Shown here: piece by piece, positions 56,956-64,000 of the stretch | Position numbering within the stretch: the first letter of the stretch is position 1 | Layout: each line of letters begins with the position of its first letter | NCBI RefSeq assembly: GCF_041549525.1 | Contig: NZ_CP157456.1 | Coordinates: 3,906,001 to 3,970,000 of the forward strand | Length of the DNA stretch: 64,000 nucleotides | Direction: 5' to 3' | From: Paenarthrobacter aurescens | GTDB taxonomy: Bacteria > Actinomycetota > Actinomycetes > Actinomycetales > Micrococcaceae | Translations under genes and position numbers: made by a program | Notes under the pieces: generated by a model | What the model was told of the DNA's origin: nothing | Seen by the model: only the letters and a program-made list of their open reading frames with translations | The model's database searches: none

Positions 56956-58212
56956 CTAGGCTCCGATGATGTTGTACTCGGGACCGAACGGGAACTTGGT
57001 GATGTTCTCCGCACCGTCCTCACCCACCACCAGGATGTCGTGCTCGCGGTAACCGCCGGCTCCCGGCTGCCCGTCCAGCACGGTGATCATCGGTTCCATG
57101 GAAACCACCATGCCCGGCTCCAGCACGGTGTCGATGTCCTCGCGCAGTTCCAGGCCGGCTTCGCGTCCGTAGTAGTGGCTCAGCACACCGAAGGAGTGGC
57201 CGTATCCGAACGTGCGGTTGGCCAGCAAGCCGTGGCTGACGTAGATCTCGTTGAGCTCCGCGGCTATGTCCTTGCAGACGGCTCCGGGTTTGATGAGCTC
57301 AAGGCCGCGCTTGTGGACCTCCACGTTGATGTTCCACAGTTCCAAGGAGCGGGCATCCGGTTCGCCGTAGAACAGGGTCCGCTCCAGCGCCGTGTAGTAG
57401 CCGCTGGTCATGGGGAAACAGTTCAGGGACAGGATGTCGTGTTCCTGGATCTTCCGGGTGGTGCCCCAGTTGTGGGCGCCGTCGGTATTGATGCCCGACT
57501 GGAACCACACCCACGTGTCGCGGATTTCCGAGTCCGGGAACGTGCGGGCGATCTCGTGAACCATGGCTTCGGTGCCGATCAACGCAACCTCGTACTCGGT
57601 GATGCCTGCCGTGATGGCGTTGCGGATGGCCTCACCGCCCAAGTCGCCGATGCGGGCGCCGTGCTTGATAACCGCGATCTCCTCGTCCGACTTGATCATG
57701 CGCTGACGCATCGCCGCCTGCGCGACGTCAACCAGCGTTGCACCGGAGAAGGCTGCCTGGATCTTGTTGCGGTTGTCCAGGGGCAGCGAGTCATCTTCGA
57801 CGCCGATGCGGCGCGGGTTGATGCCGCGGGTCCGCAGGACTTCCTGGATGGCGTGGATGTAGTTGTCCCGGCGCCAGTCCGTGTACACCAGATTGTCGCC
57901 GTAGCTGCGGCGCCAAGGCATACCGGCGTCGATGTTTGCCGTAATGGTCACCGTGTCATCCTTGGTGACCACCATGCCGTAGGAGCGGCCGAAGTAGGTG
58001 AAGAGGAAATCGGAGTAGTACTTGATGGAGTGGTAGCTGGTGAGGATCACGGCGTCGAGGTCCTTCTCGGCCATGATCCGGCGGAGGCCGGCGAGGCGGC
58101 GCTCGAACTCGGCGTCGGAGAAGGTCAGCGAAACTTTGTCGCCATTGTTGAGGACCTTGGTGCGCTCGAGCTTGGCCACATGGTTGACGGACTCGTTCTG
58201 GGTGATGGTCAT
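56956..58212 (-). CDS. Creatinase (creatine amidinohydrolase)
   Basis: The 418-aa enzyme hydrolyses creatine to sarcosine and urea. It has the pita-bread M24 fold with an N-terminal domain (about 25-160). The C-terminal domain carries VWFQSGINTDGAHNWGTTR, including the candidate catalytic His near 232. FGYGHSFGVLSHYYGREAG and SMEPMITV are creatinase-like, and the metal ligands of methionine aminopeptidases are mostly replaced, as in true creatinases. ATG 58212 has AAAGGA upstream. It is cotranscribed with the MFS gene 28 bp before it. Confidence 0.9.
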   Translation of the reverse strand: MTITQNESVNHVAKLERTKVLNNGDKVSLTFSDAEFERRLAGLRRIMAEKDLDAVILTSYHSIKYYSDFLFTYFGRSYGMVVTKDDTVTITANIDAGMPWRRSYGDNLVYTDWRRDNYIHAIQEVLRTRGINPRRIGVEDDSLPLDNRNKIQAAFSGATLVDVAQAAMRQRMIKSDEEIAVIKHGARIGDLGGEAIRNAITAGITEYEVALIGTEAMVHEIARTFPDSEIRDTWVWFQSGINTDGAHNWGTTRKIQEHDILSLNCFPMTSGYYTALERTLFYGEPDARSLELWNINVEVHKRGLELIKPGAVCKDIAAELNEIYVSHGLLANRTFGYGHSFGVLSHYYGREAGLELREDIDTVLEPGMVVSMEPMITVLDGQPGAGGYREHDILVVGEDGAENITKFPFGPEYNIIGA

Positions 58213-58240
58213 GGTGGTTCCTTTCAATGGGTGGGTTGTA

Positions 58241-59605
58241 CTAGTCCTGCAGCAGAGGCTTCTTGGAAGTCTCGGCGGCGAACAGGACTGCGATGAGGGA
58301 AACTACGGCGGCGGCCACGAGGTACCAGCCGGGTGCCAGCTTGCTGGCGGTCATACCGATCAGGAGGGTGGCCATGAACGGCGCGGTGCCGCCGAACAAG
58401 GCATTCGAGAGGTTGAAGCTGACGGCGAAGCCCGTGTACCGGACCTTCGTTGGGAAGAGTTCGGCGAGGAAACTGGGCAGTGTGCCGTCGTTGAGGGTGA
58501 GCATTCCGCCCAGAAGGATCTGAACCAGGACGATCACCAGGAAGTTGCGAGTGTCCAAGAGCATGAACGCCGGCACTGTCAGCAGTATGAAGAGGACCGA
58601 CGCCGTGATGAGCATGCGTTTGCGGCCAAACTTGTCCGAGGCAATGCCCGTCAGGAAGATGAATCCGATGTAGCTTGCCAGGGCAATGGTGGTGGCCAGG
58701 AACGACTCCGTGGCACCGAAGCCCAACTCCTCCGACAAATACGTGGGCATGTAACTGAGGATCACGTAGAAGCCCACCGCGTTGAGCAGCACCGCACCCG
58801 TGGCGATGATGAGCTGCTTCCGGTACGTCCTGAACATGGCCAGCGCGGGAGCCTTGACGCCGTCGTCCTTCTCGGCCAGTTCCCGGAAAGCCGGGGTGTC
58901 CTCCAGCTTTGTTCGGATGTACCGGCCAATCAGGCCCATGGGCGCCGCCAGCAGGAAGGGCAGCCGCCAGCCCCACTCGTTGAGCTGCTCGGCCGTCAGG
59001 ACTGAACTCAGCAGAGCGGCCAGCAGGGAGCCCAGCAGCAGTCCCGCTGCGGTACTGGCAGGCACGACGGCGGCATAGAGTCCGCGCCGGTTCGCGGTCG
59101 CATATTCCACCAGGAAGGCGGACGCCCCTGCGTACTCGCCGGCCGCGGAGAAACCTTGGACGACCCTTACGAGCAGGAGCAGAATCGGCGCCATCACGCC
59201 GATGGTGGCGTAGCCCGGTATCAGTGCGATGCAGAACGTGGCCACTGACATCAGCACGATCGAGAGGGAGAGCGCCTGCTTCCGTCCGAGGCGATCACCG
59301 ATGTGGCCCCAGATGAACCCACCAAGCGGCCTCACGAAGAAGCTGATGGCGAAGACACCGAACGTTGCCAGGAGGGCTGTCTGCCGGTCTGACTCCGGAA
59401 AGAAAACTGTAGATATGACGCCGGCCAGATATCCGTAAACGGCGTAGTCGAACCACTCAACAAAGTTGCCGATGAAGCTGGCAGTGACCACTCGCCGTCG
59501 AGTGTCCTTGCTGACCGTGTGGTTGGGACTGGGGTTGTGGTTGTGGCTGGCGCCGGCAGCAGGTGCTGTGCCTTGCTCGGCTGCCACAGAGGATTCATTG
59601 CTCAT
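58241..59605 (-). CDS. MFS transporter, metabolite:proton symporter type
   Basis: The 454-aa protein has 12 membrane spans and the MHS-family features: SFIGNFVEWFDYAVYGYLAG in span 1, WGHIGDRLGRKQAL between spans 2 and 3, and the repeat DKFGRKRML after span 8. Close family members import proline, betaine, ketoglutarate or shikimate; next to creatinase this one probably takes up creatine. ATG 59605 follows GGTGG; the open frame to 59683 would overlap its own promoter. A repressor-like palindrome lies at its transcript start. Confidence 0.86.
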   Translation of the reverse strand: MSNESSVAAEQGTAPAAGASHNHNPSPNHTVSKDTRRRVVTASFIGNFVEWFDYAVYGYLAGVISTVFFPESDRQTALLATFGVFAISFFVRPLGGFIWGHIGDRLGRKQALSLSIVLMSVATFCIALIPGYATIGVMAPILLLLVRVVQGFSAAGEYAGASAFLVEYATANRRGLYAAVVPASTAAGLLLGSLLAALLSSVLTAEQLNEWGWRLPFLLAAPMGLIGRYIRTKLEDTPAFRELAEKDDGVKAPALAMFRTYRKQLIIATGAVLLNAVGFYVILSYMPTYLSEELGFGATESFLATTIALASYIGFIFLTGIASDKFGRKRMLITASVLFILLTVPAFMLLDTRNFLVIVLVQILLGGMLTLNDGTLPSFLAELFPTKVRYTGFAVSFNLSNALFGGTAPFMATLLIGMTASKLAPGWYLVAAAVVSLIAVLFAAETSKKPLLQD

Positions 59606-59626
59606 GTGTCCACCAAAATCATTGGG

Positions 59627-59683
59627 GTTGCATTCAACGCAACGCTGTTGCACCAGAGTATGTGTGACTGACGCCACGGTCAA
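59627..59683 (-). promoter_or_regulatory. Promoter and operators of the transporter-creatinase operon
   Basis: On the minus strand, TTGACC (59683-59678) and TACTCT (59660-59655) are 17 bp apart. GTTGC-N7-GCAAC (59627-59643) and GCAAC-N3-GTTGC (59639-59651) overlap the expected transcript start. GTTGCAAC at 59750-59757 and a further GTTGCA near 59770 lie upstream. These repeated GTTGC/GCAAC elements are candidate sites for the IclR regulator. Confidence 0.55.
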
Positions 59684-59802
59684 GGGGTGTTGTTGGAGAT
59701 CCTAGAAGTCACTCATGCCGAACTGCCCCGTCGGCCCCAAATGAATCTTGTTGCAACTATCACATCAGCGTTGCATCAGATTCACCCCTCCCCCATCCAA
59801 CG

Positions 59803-59905
59803 CTCTCTCACATCCCGAGCCCTTCAACCACCCCCTCTCTCACATCCCGAGCCCTTCAACCACCCCCTCTCTCACATCCCGAGCCCTTCAACCACCCCCT
59901 CTCTC
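59803..59905. repeat. 32-bp tandem repeats, left array
   Basis: Three complete 32-bp units start at 59803, 59835 and 59867, with a partial fourth at 59899. Each begins CTCTCTCACATCCCGAGCCC. The reverse complement begins GGGATGTGAGAGAG, the same core as the right array, so the two arrays are in opposite orientation. Confidence 0.92.
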
Positions 59906-60040
59906 GCCGGCTTACAGAAAGCTGGCCGCCACCAGGCATCGGCAGCCTCAATGCCACAACCCAAGTGCGCACACGGGCGAATGGGGCAGCACCCTATAGG
60001 CGCGAAAAAGGGAGGTGGGTTGGGCTCAAGCTGGAGGGAT

Positions 60041-60510
60041 GTGAGAGAGCGTCGGGAGGGTGTGGGGTTATCCGGCAGCGCGCGTCTAAGGGAGGAACGA
60101 CCGAGCGCGCCGAGGATGGACCCCACGACCAACGGGATGTGAGAGAGGGACCGGCCACAGCACCCGGGACGTGAGAGAGGGGCCGGCCTAAGCGCCCGGG
60201 ACGTGAGAGAGCGTCGGGATGGGGTGGGGTTATCCGGAAGCGCGCGTCTAAGGGAGGAACGACCAAGCGCGCCGAGGATGGACCCCACGACCAAGGGGAT
60301 GTGAGAGAGGGGCCGGCCTAAGCACCCGGGACGTGAGAGAGCGTCGGGATGGTGTGGGGTTATCCGGCAGCGCGCGTCTAAGGGAGGAACGACCGAGCGC
60401 GCCGAGGATGGACCCCACGACCAAGGGGATGTGAGAGAGGGACCGGCCCAAGCACCCGGGACGTGAGTGAGGGACCGGCTTAAGCACCCGGGACGTGAGA
60501 GAGGATCGGG
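60041..60510. repeat. Composite 32-bp/98-bp repeat array, right array
   Basis: The core GTGAGAGAG occurs at 60041, 60139, 60171, 60203, 60301, 60333, 60431, 60463 (GTGAGTGAG) and 60495. Spacings are 98, 32, 32, 98, 32, 98, 32 and 32. Each 98-bp unit has a 66-bp insert relative to the 32-bp unit and contains GTGGGGTTATCCGG and GAGGATGGACCCCAC, which can pair as an imperfect hairpin. No plausible gene is present between 59606 and 60516. Confidence 0.92.
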
Positions 60511-60516
60511 AGGGGG

Positions 60517-61188
60517 CTAGAGGACCTTGCGGATGGTTTCTTCGAAGCTCACCACGTGGTGCAGGGCGAGCTGGGCGGCAAGGTCTTCGTCGCCGTCGGC
60601 AATGGCGGTGAGGAGGTCCGCGTGTTCGGAGATGTGCCCGGATACTGAGGGCATCTTCTCGAGCATGTGGCACCAGATGCGGGTGGCGAGGTTGTCGTAC
60701 CGGATGAGGACGTCCTCGAGGTGAGCGTTGGCGGAGGCTTTGTAGATGAGCCTGTGGACCTGGATGTCGTAGCGCATGAGTTCCTGGGAGGAATTGTCCT
60801 GTCCCTCAAGATCACGGATGGCAGCTGCGACGGAGCGGAGTTCGGAACGCATTGCGGGGCTGGCCATGCGGGCGGCTTTGCGGGAGGCTAATGGTTCCAG
60901 GAGCTCGCGGATTTCGGAGACTTCGGCGAGTTGGGTGATGTCCACGCCGGTGGCAAAGGTGCCGCGGCGGGGGTAGGACACCACGAGGTGATCGCTTTCG
61001 AGCCGCTTGATGGCTTCGCGGACGGGCGTGCGTCCAATGCCGAGTTCCAGGGCGATCTGCCCGTCGTTGATGGGATCACCGGGCTTGATGTCCAGCATGA
61101 TGAGCCTGTCGCGCAGCAGTAAATAGGCGTTCTCCGCGAGGGACGTACCCTGCGGGGCTGATTCCAGTGCTTCCAGTGCGGCGCTCAT
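60517..61188 (-). CDS. GntR-family regulator (FCD) of sarcosine genes
   Basis: The 223-aa protein has a GntR winged helix (about 15-80; QIALELGIGRTPVREAIKRLE) and an FCD domain (about 90-220) with LMRYDIQVHRLIYKASAN and ISEHADLLTAIADGD. It is divergent from glyA-soxB, whose promoter carries a palindrome over the -10 element, so it is the likely repressor there. The ligand may be sarcosine, glycine or dimethylglycine; that is inference. Confidence 0.86.
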   Translation of the reverse strand: MSAALEALESAPQGTSLAENAYLLLRDRLIMLDIKPGDPINDGQIALELGIGRTPVREAIKRLESDHLVVSYPRRGTFATGVDITQLAEVSEIRELLEPLASRKAARMASPAMRSELRSVAAAIRDLEGQDNSSQELMRYDIQVHRLIYKASANAHLEDVLIRYDNLATRIWCHMLEKMPSVSGHISEHADLLTAIADGDEDLAAQLALHHVVSFEETIRKVL

Positions 61189-61242
61189 TGCTCTCTCCCC
61201 GTTGTCTCAACCACGGTCCCACGGATGAGTTTCCCAGACCTG

Positions 61243-61281
61243 TTGACGACTATGTGATCTCCAACATACTATGGCAATAGT
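61243..61281 (+). promoter_or_regulatory. glyA-sox promoter with overlapping palindrome
   Basis: TTGACG (61243-61248) and TACTAT (61267-61272) are 18 bp apart. ACTAT-GGCA-ATAGT (61268-61281) is a perfect palindrome lying on the -10 element. Binding there would block transcription, so it is a candidate operator for the divergent GntR regulator. Confidence 0.6.
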
Positions 61282-61339
61282 TCTAATATATCAGTTGCCT
61301 AACAGTCGGCCACTAGACAAGCTTTTGAAGGAGAACACC

Positions 61340-62731
61340 ATGGTTGAACCGCTGATCCGCCCGCTCGCACAGGCGGACCCGGAGGTCGATCAGGCGATCG
61401 CCCAGGAACTCATCCGCCAGCAGTCCACGCTGGAAATGATCGCCTCTGAGAACTTCGCTCCCACGGCCGTCATGGAGGCTCAAGGATCGGTTCTGACCAA
61501 CAAGTACGCCGAGGGCTACCCGGGCAAGCGCTACTACGGCGGCTGCGAGCACGTTGATGTGATCGAACAGCTCGCCATTGACCGTCTGAAGGCCCTGTTC
61601 GGCGCAGAGTTCGCCAACGTCCAGCCGCACTCCGGCGCCCAGGCCAACGCCTCGGCCATGCACGCATTGATCACCCCGGGCGAAACCATCATGGGCCTGA
61701 ACCTCGCCCACGGCGGGCACCTGACCCACGGCATGCGCATCAACTTCTCCGGCAAGCTGTACAAGGTTGTTCCCTACGGCGTCCGCGAGGACACCCACAC
61801 CGTGGACATGGCCGAAGTTGAGCGCCTGGCACTGGAGAGCAAGCCGCAGCTGATCGTGGCCGGCTGGTCCGCGTACTCCCGCCAGCTGGACTTCGCAGAA
61901 TTCCGCCGCATTGCAGACCTTGTGGGCGCCTACCTCATGGTGGACATGGCCCACTTCGCCGGCCTCGTAGCTGCAGGGCTCCACCCCAGCCCGGTCCCGC
62001 ACGCGCACATTGTCACCAGCACAACCCACAAAACCCTCGGCGGCCCCCGCGGCGGCGTGATCCTCACCAACGACCCCGAGATCGCCAAGAAGGTCAACTC
62101 CGCAGTCTTCCCCGGCCAGCAGGGTGGTCCGCTGGAACACGTCATTGCCGCCAAGGCCGTGGCTTTCAAGATGGCAGCCGAGCCCGAGTTCCAGGAACGC
62201 CAGGTCCGCGTCCTTGAAGGCTCCAAGATCCTGGCCGAGCGTCTCCTCCAGGACGACGTAGCAGCAGCCGGCATCTCGGTGGTCAGCGGAGGAACCGACG
62301 TCCACTTGGTCCTCGCCGACCTCCGCCACTCGATCCTCAACGGCCAGCAGGCCGAGGACACCCTGCACCGGATCGGCATCACGGTCAACCGCAACGCCGT
62401 CCCGTTCGACCCCCGCCCCCCGATGGTTTCGTCCGGACTGCGGATCGGCACGCCGGCCCTCGCCGCCCGCGGCTTCAAGGCTGAGGACTTCAGCGAAGTC
62501 TCGGACATCATCGCGACGGCGTTGATCGCCGCAGCGAACAGCGGAACCAAAGCAGGCGCTGAAGCAGATGCCACCGAATGTGACGTGACCCTGGACGAGA
62601 CCACCGCCGTCGAGCTCCGCCGCCGCGTAACCACGCTGGCAGAGAAGTTCCCGCTTTACCCCCACCTGTCCAACAACGGCAATGGAGCCGGAACCGCAAC
62701 CGAAGCAGAACTGATTGGAGCAGCCCAGTGA
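61340..62731 (+). CDS. glyA: Serine hydroxymethyltransferase
   Basis: The 463-aa PLP enzyme interconverts glycine plus methylene-tetrahydrofolate with serine. [13 protein letters not shown] near 226-238 holds the PLP-binding Lys; [20 protein letters not shown] near 53-72 and [16 protein letters not shown] near 199-214 are family signatures. AAGGAG precedes ATG 61340. Its 4-bp overlap with soxB shows it belongs to sarcosine catabolism, where it captures the glycine and one-carbon unit made by sarcosine oxidase. A second housekeeping glyA probably exists elsewhere. Confidence 0.94.
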   Translation: MVEPLIRPLAQADPEVDQAIAQELIRQQSTLEMIASENFAPTAVMEAQGSVLTNKYAEGYPGKRYYGGCEHVDVIEQLAIDRLKALFGAEFANVQPHSGAQANASAMHALITPGETIMGLNLAHGGHLTHGMRINFSGKLYKVVPYGVREDTHTVDMAEVERLALESKPQLIVAGWSAYSRQLDFAEFRRIADLVGAYLMVDMAHFAGLVAAGLHPSPVPHAHIVTSTTHKTLGGPRGGVILTNDPEIAKKVNSAVFPGQQGGPLEHVIAAKAVAFKMAAEPEFQERQVRVLEGSKILAERLLQDDVAAAGISVVSGGTDVHLVLADLRHSILNGQQAEDTLHRIGITVNRNAVPFDPRPPMVSSGLRIGTPALAARGFKAEDFSEVSDIIATALIAAANSGTKAGAEADATECDVTLDETTAVELRRRVTTLAEKFPLYPHLSNNGNGAGTATEAELIGAAQ

Positions 62732-63948
62732 GTGCAGATCACCTCCCCGAGCACCCGGACTTCCTCTGGCGCAACCCGGAACCGAAGAAAAGCTACGACG
62801 CCGTGATTGTGGGCGGCGGCGGGCACGGCCTGGCCACCGCATACTTCCTGGCGAAGAACCACGGCATGACCAACATCGCCATCCTGGAAAAGGGTTGGCT
62901 GGCCGGTGGAAACATGGCCCGCAACACCACCATCATCCGTTCCAACTACCTTTGGGACGAGAGCGCGGCCATCTACGAGCACGCCCTCAAGCTCTGGGAA
63001 ATCCTCCCCGAAGAGCTGGAGTACGACTTCCTGTTCAGCCAGCGCGGCGTCATGAACCTGGCCCACACCCTGGGCGATGTCCGTGAAAGCGTTCGCCGTG
63101 TTGGCGCCAACCGGCTCAACGGCGTGGACGCTGAGTGGCTGGACCCGGAGCAGGTCAAGGAACTCTGCCCCATCCTGAACATCAGCGACAACATCCGCTA
63201 CCCCGTCATGGGTGCCACGTACCAGCCGCGTGCAGGCATCGCCAAGCACGACCACGTGGCATGGGCCTTCGCCCGCAAGTGCGACGAACTGGGCGTGGAC
63301 ATCATCCAGAACTGTGAAGTCACCGGCTTCATCAAGGATGGCAACCGGGTCACCGGCGTCAAGACCACCCGCGGCACCATCAACACTGAGAAGGTTGGCC
63401 TCTGCGCCGCCGGCCACAGCTCGGTCCTGGCGGAGATGGCCGGCTTCCGCCTGCCGATCCAGTCCCACCCCCTCCAGGCACTGGTGTCCGAACTGCACGA
63501 ACCCGTCCACCCCACAGTGGTCATGTCCAACCACGTTCACGTGTACGTCTCCCAGGCCCACAAGGGCGAACTGGTGATGGGCGCCGGTGTGGACTCCTAC
63601 AACGGCTACGGCCAGCGCGGCTCCTTCCACGTGATCGAGGAGCAGATGGCCGCAGCGGTTGAGCTCTTCCCGATCTTCGCCCGGGCACACGTCCTGCGGA
63701 CCTGGGGCGGCATTGTGGACACCACCTTGGACGCCTCACCGATTGTTGGCCTCTCCCCGGTGGAGAACATGTTCGTCAACTGCGGTTGGGGAACGGGCGG
63801 CTTCAAGGGCACCCCGGCGGCAGGCCTGACCTTCGCGCACACCATTGCCACGGGCGCACCGCACACGTTGAACAAGCCTTTTGCTCTGGAACGCTTCGAG
63901 ACCGGCGCCTTGATCGACGAACACGGCGCCGCAGCCGTAGCCCACTAG
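62728..63948 (+). CDS. soxB: Sarcosine oxidase beta subunit
   Basis: The 406-aa flavoprotein is the catalytic subunit of heterotetrameric sarcosine oxidase, which oxidises sarcosine to glycine with one-carbon transfer to tetrahydrofolate. [20 protein letters not shown] at about 24-43 is the FAD dinucleotide fold. His174 ([12 protein letters not shown]) matches by eye the residue that holds covalent FMN in homologues. [21 protein letters not shown] near the end is typical. The GTG start overlaps glyA as GTGA. soxD begins 17 bp later. Confidence 0.93.
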   Translation: MSADHLPEHPDFLWRNPEPKKSYDAVIVGGGGHGLATAYFLAKNHGMTNIAILEKGWLAGGNMARNTTIIRSNYLWDESAAIYEHALKLWEILPEELEYDFLFSQRGVMNLAHTLGDVRESVRRVGANRLNGVDAEWLDPEQVKELCPILNISDNIRYPVMGATYQPRAGIAKHDHVAWAFARKCDELGVDIIQNCEVTGFIKDGNRVTGVKTTRGTINTEKVGLCAAGHSSVLAEMAGFRLPIQSHPLQALVSELHEPVHPTVVMSNHVHVYVSQAHKGELVMGAGVDSYNGYGQRGSFHVIEEQMAAAVELFPIFARAHVLRTWGGIVDTTLDASPIVGLSPVENMFVNCGWGTGGFKGTPAAGLTFAHTIATGAPHTLNKPFALERFETGALIDEHGAAAVAH

Positions 63949-63965
63949 CCAGGACAGGAAAAGAC

Positions 63966-64000
63966 ATGCTTCTCATTTCATGCCCCAACTGCGGGCCACG
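63966..64000 (+). CDS. soxD: Sarcosine oxidase delta subunit, N-terminus only
   Basis: Only the first residues (MLLISCPNCGPR) are inside the window. CPNCGPR is the zinc-binding start of SoxD proteins, the small delta subunit of sarcosine oxidase. AGGA lies about 10 bases before the ATG. The gene runs off the right edge; soxA and soxG are expected next. Confidence 0.85.
   Translation, partial: MLLISCPNCGP

Noticed and set aside
59687..60142. Plus-strand open frame through the repeat arrays
   Set aside because: The translation is only the repeat read in frame (Pro/Ser/His-rich); no ribosome site or domain.
59803..60510. Possible CRISPR array
   Set aside because: The units are tandem copies without unique spacers, and the two unit lengths are explained by a 66-bp insert. 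No cas genes are nearby.

Overview
The window is high-GC bacterial DNA from an actinobacterium, most likely Micrococcales close to Arthrobacter/Paenarthrobacter. That reading rests on the GC-rich third positions, many GTG/TTG starts, several apparently leaderless regulator genes, DUF6318 and DUF4383 family proteins, and the creatinase/sarcosine oxidase gene set. Genus is an inference. Functions are assigned by reading motifs; no database search was run.

Left edge (3-5795): jetA-jetB-jetC of a Wadjet/MksBEF-type plasmid-defence condensin on the minus strand; jetD would lie beyond base 1. Next (6.1-16 kb) come mostly ordinary chromosomal genes: a small membrane protein, a long acyl-CoA dehydrogenase, a YchJ protein, a flavin reductase-like protein, an aldo/keto reductase, a sulfite-oxidase-like molybdoenzyme, HslR, and a lipoprotein/secreted PKD-like pair with mosaic composition.

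Defence island (16.2-29.6 kb): a minus-strand trio (2H-phosphoesterase-like, GIY-YIG-like, and a 425-residue unknown helical protein), a secreted thermonuclease, then a plus-strand block hsdM-hsdS-Mrr-like-hipB-hipA-hsdR-GIY-YIG. A HipBA toxin-antitoxin pair with three evenly spaced operators sits inside the type I restriction block.

Catabolic regions: 29.7-34.5 kb encodes asparagine use (GntR regulator, asparaginase, aspartase, permease). 34.7-41.9 kb encodes alpha-L-fucosidase plus a complete oxidative (non-phosphorylated) L-fucose pathway ending in pyruvate and lactate, with its FadR-type regulator, shared candidate operators, and a frameshifted lactonase gene. 56.0 kb to the right edge encodes creatine and sarcosine use: an IclR regulator, creatinase and MFS transporter, then beyond a long repeat array a GntR regulator, glyA, soxB and the start of soxD. 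Creatinase makes sarcosine and urea, sarcosine oxidase makes glycine and a one-carbon unit, and GlyA joins these to serine.

42-56 kb holds a GNAT-AAA ATPase fusion, LtrA, an HD phosphohydrolase, an SDR/TetR divergent pair with three operators on an 18-bp period, a beta-lactamase-fold hydrolase, glutamyl-Q tRNA(Asp) synthetase, two Lrp/AsnC regulators with a LysE exporter, an ArsR/AHSA1 pair with a 34-bp palindromic operator, a DUF4383 protein and a two-component system.

Repeats are prominent: a 32-bp/98-bp composite array at 59.8-60.5 kb, three 74-bp direct repeats at 44.7-44.9 kb related to a hairpin at 11.8 kb, and a 45-bp repeat present at 13.1 and 43.4 kb. No rRNA, tRNA, CRISPR array or insertion sequence was recognised.
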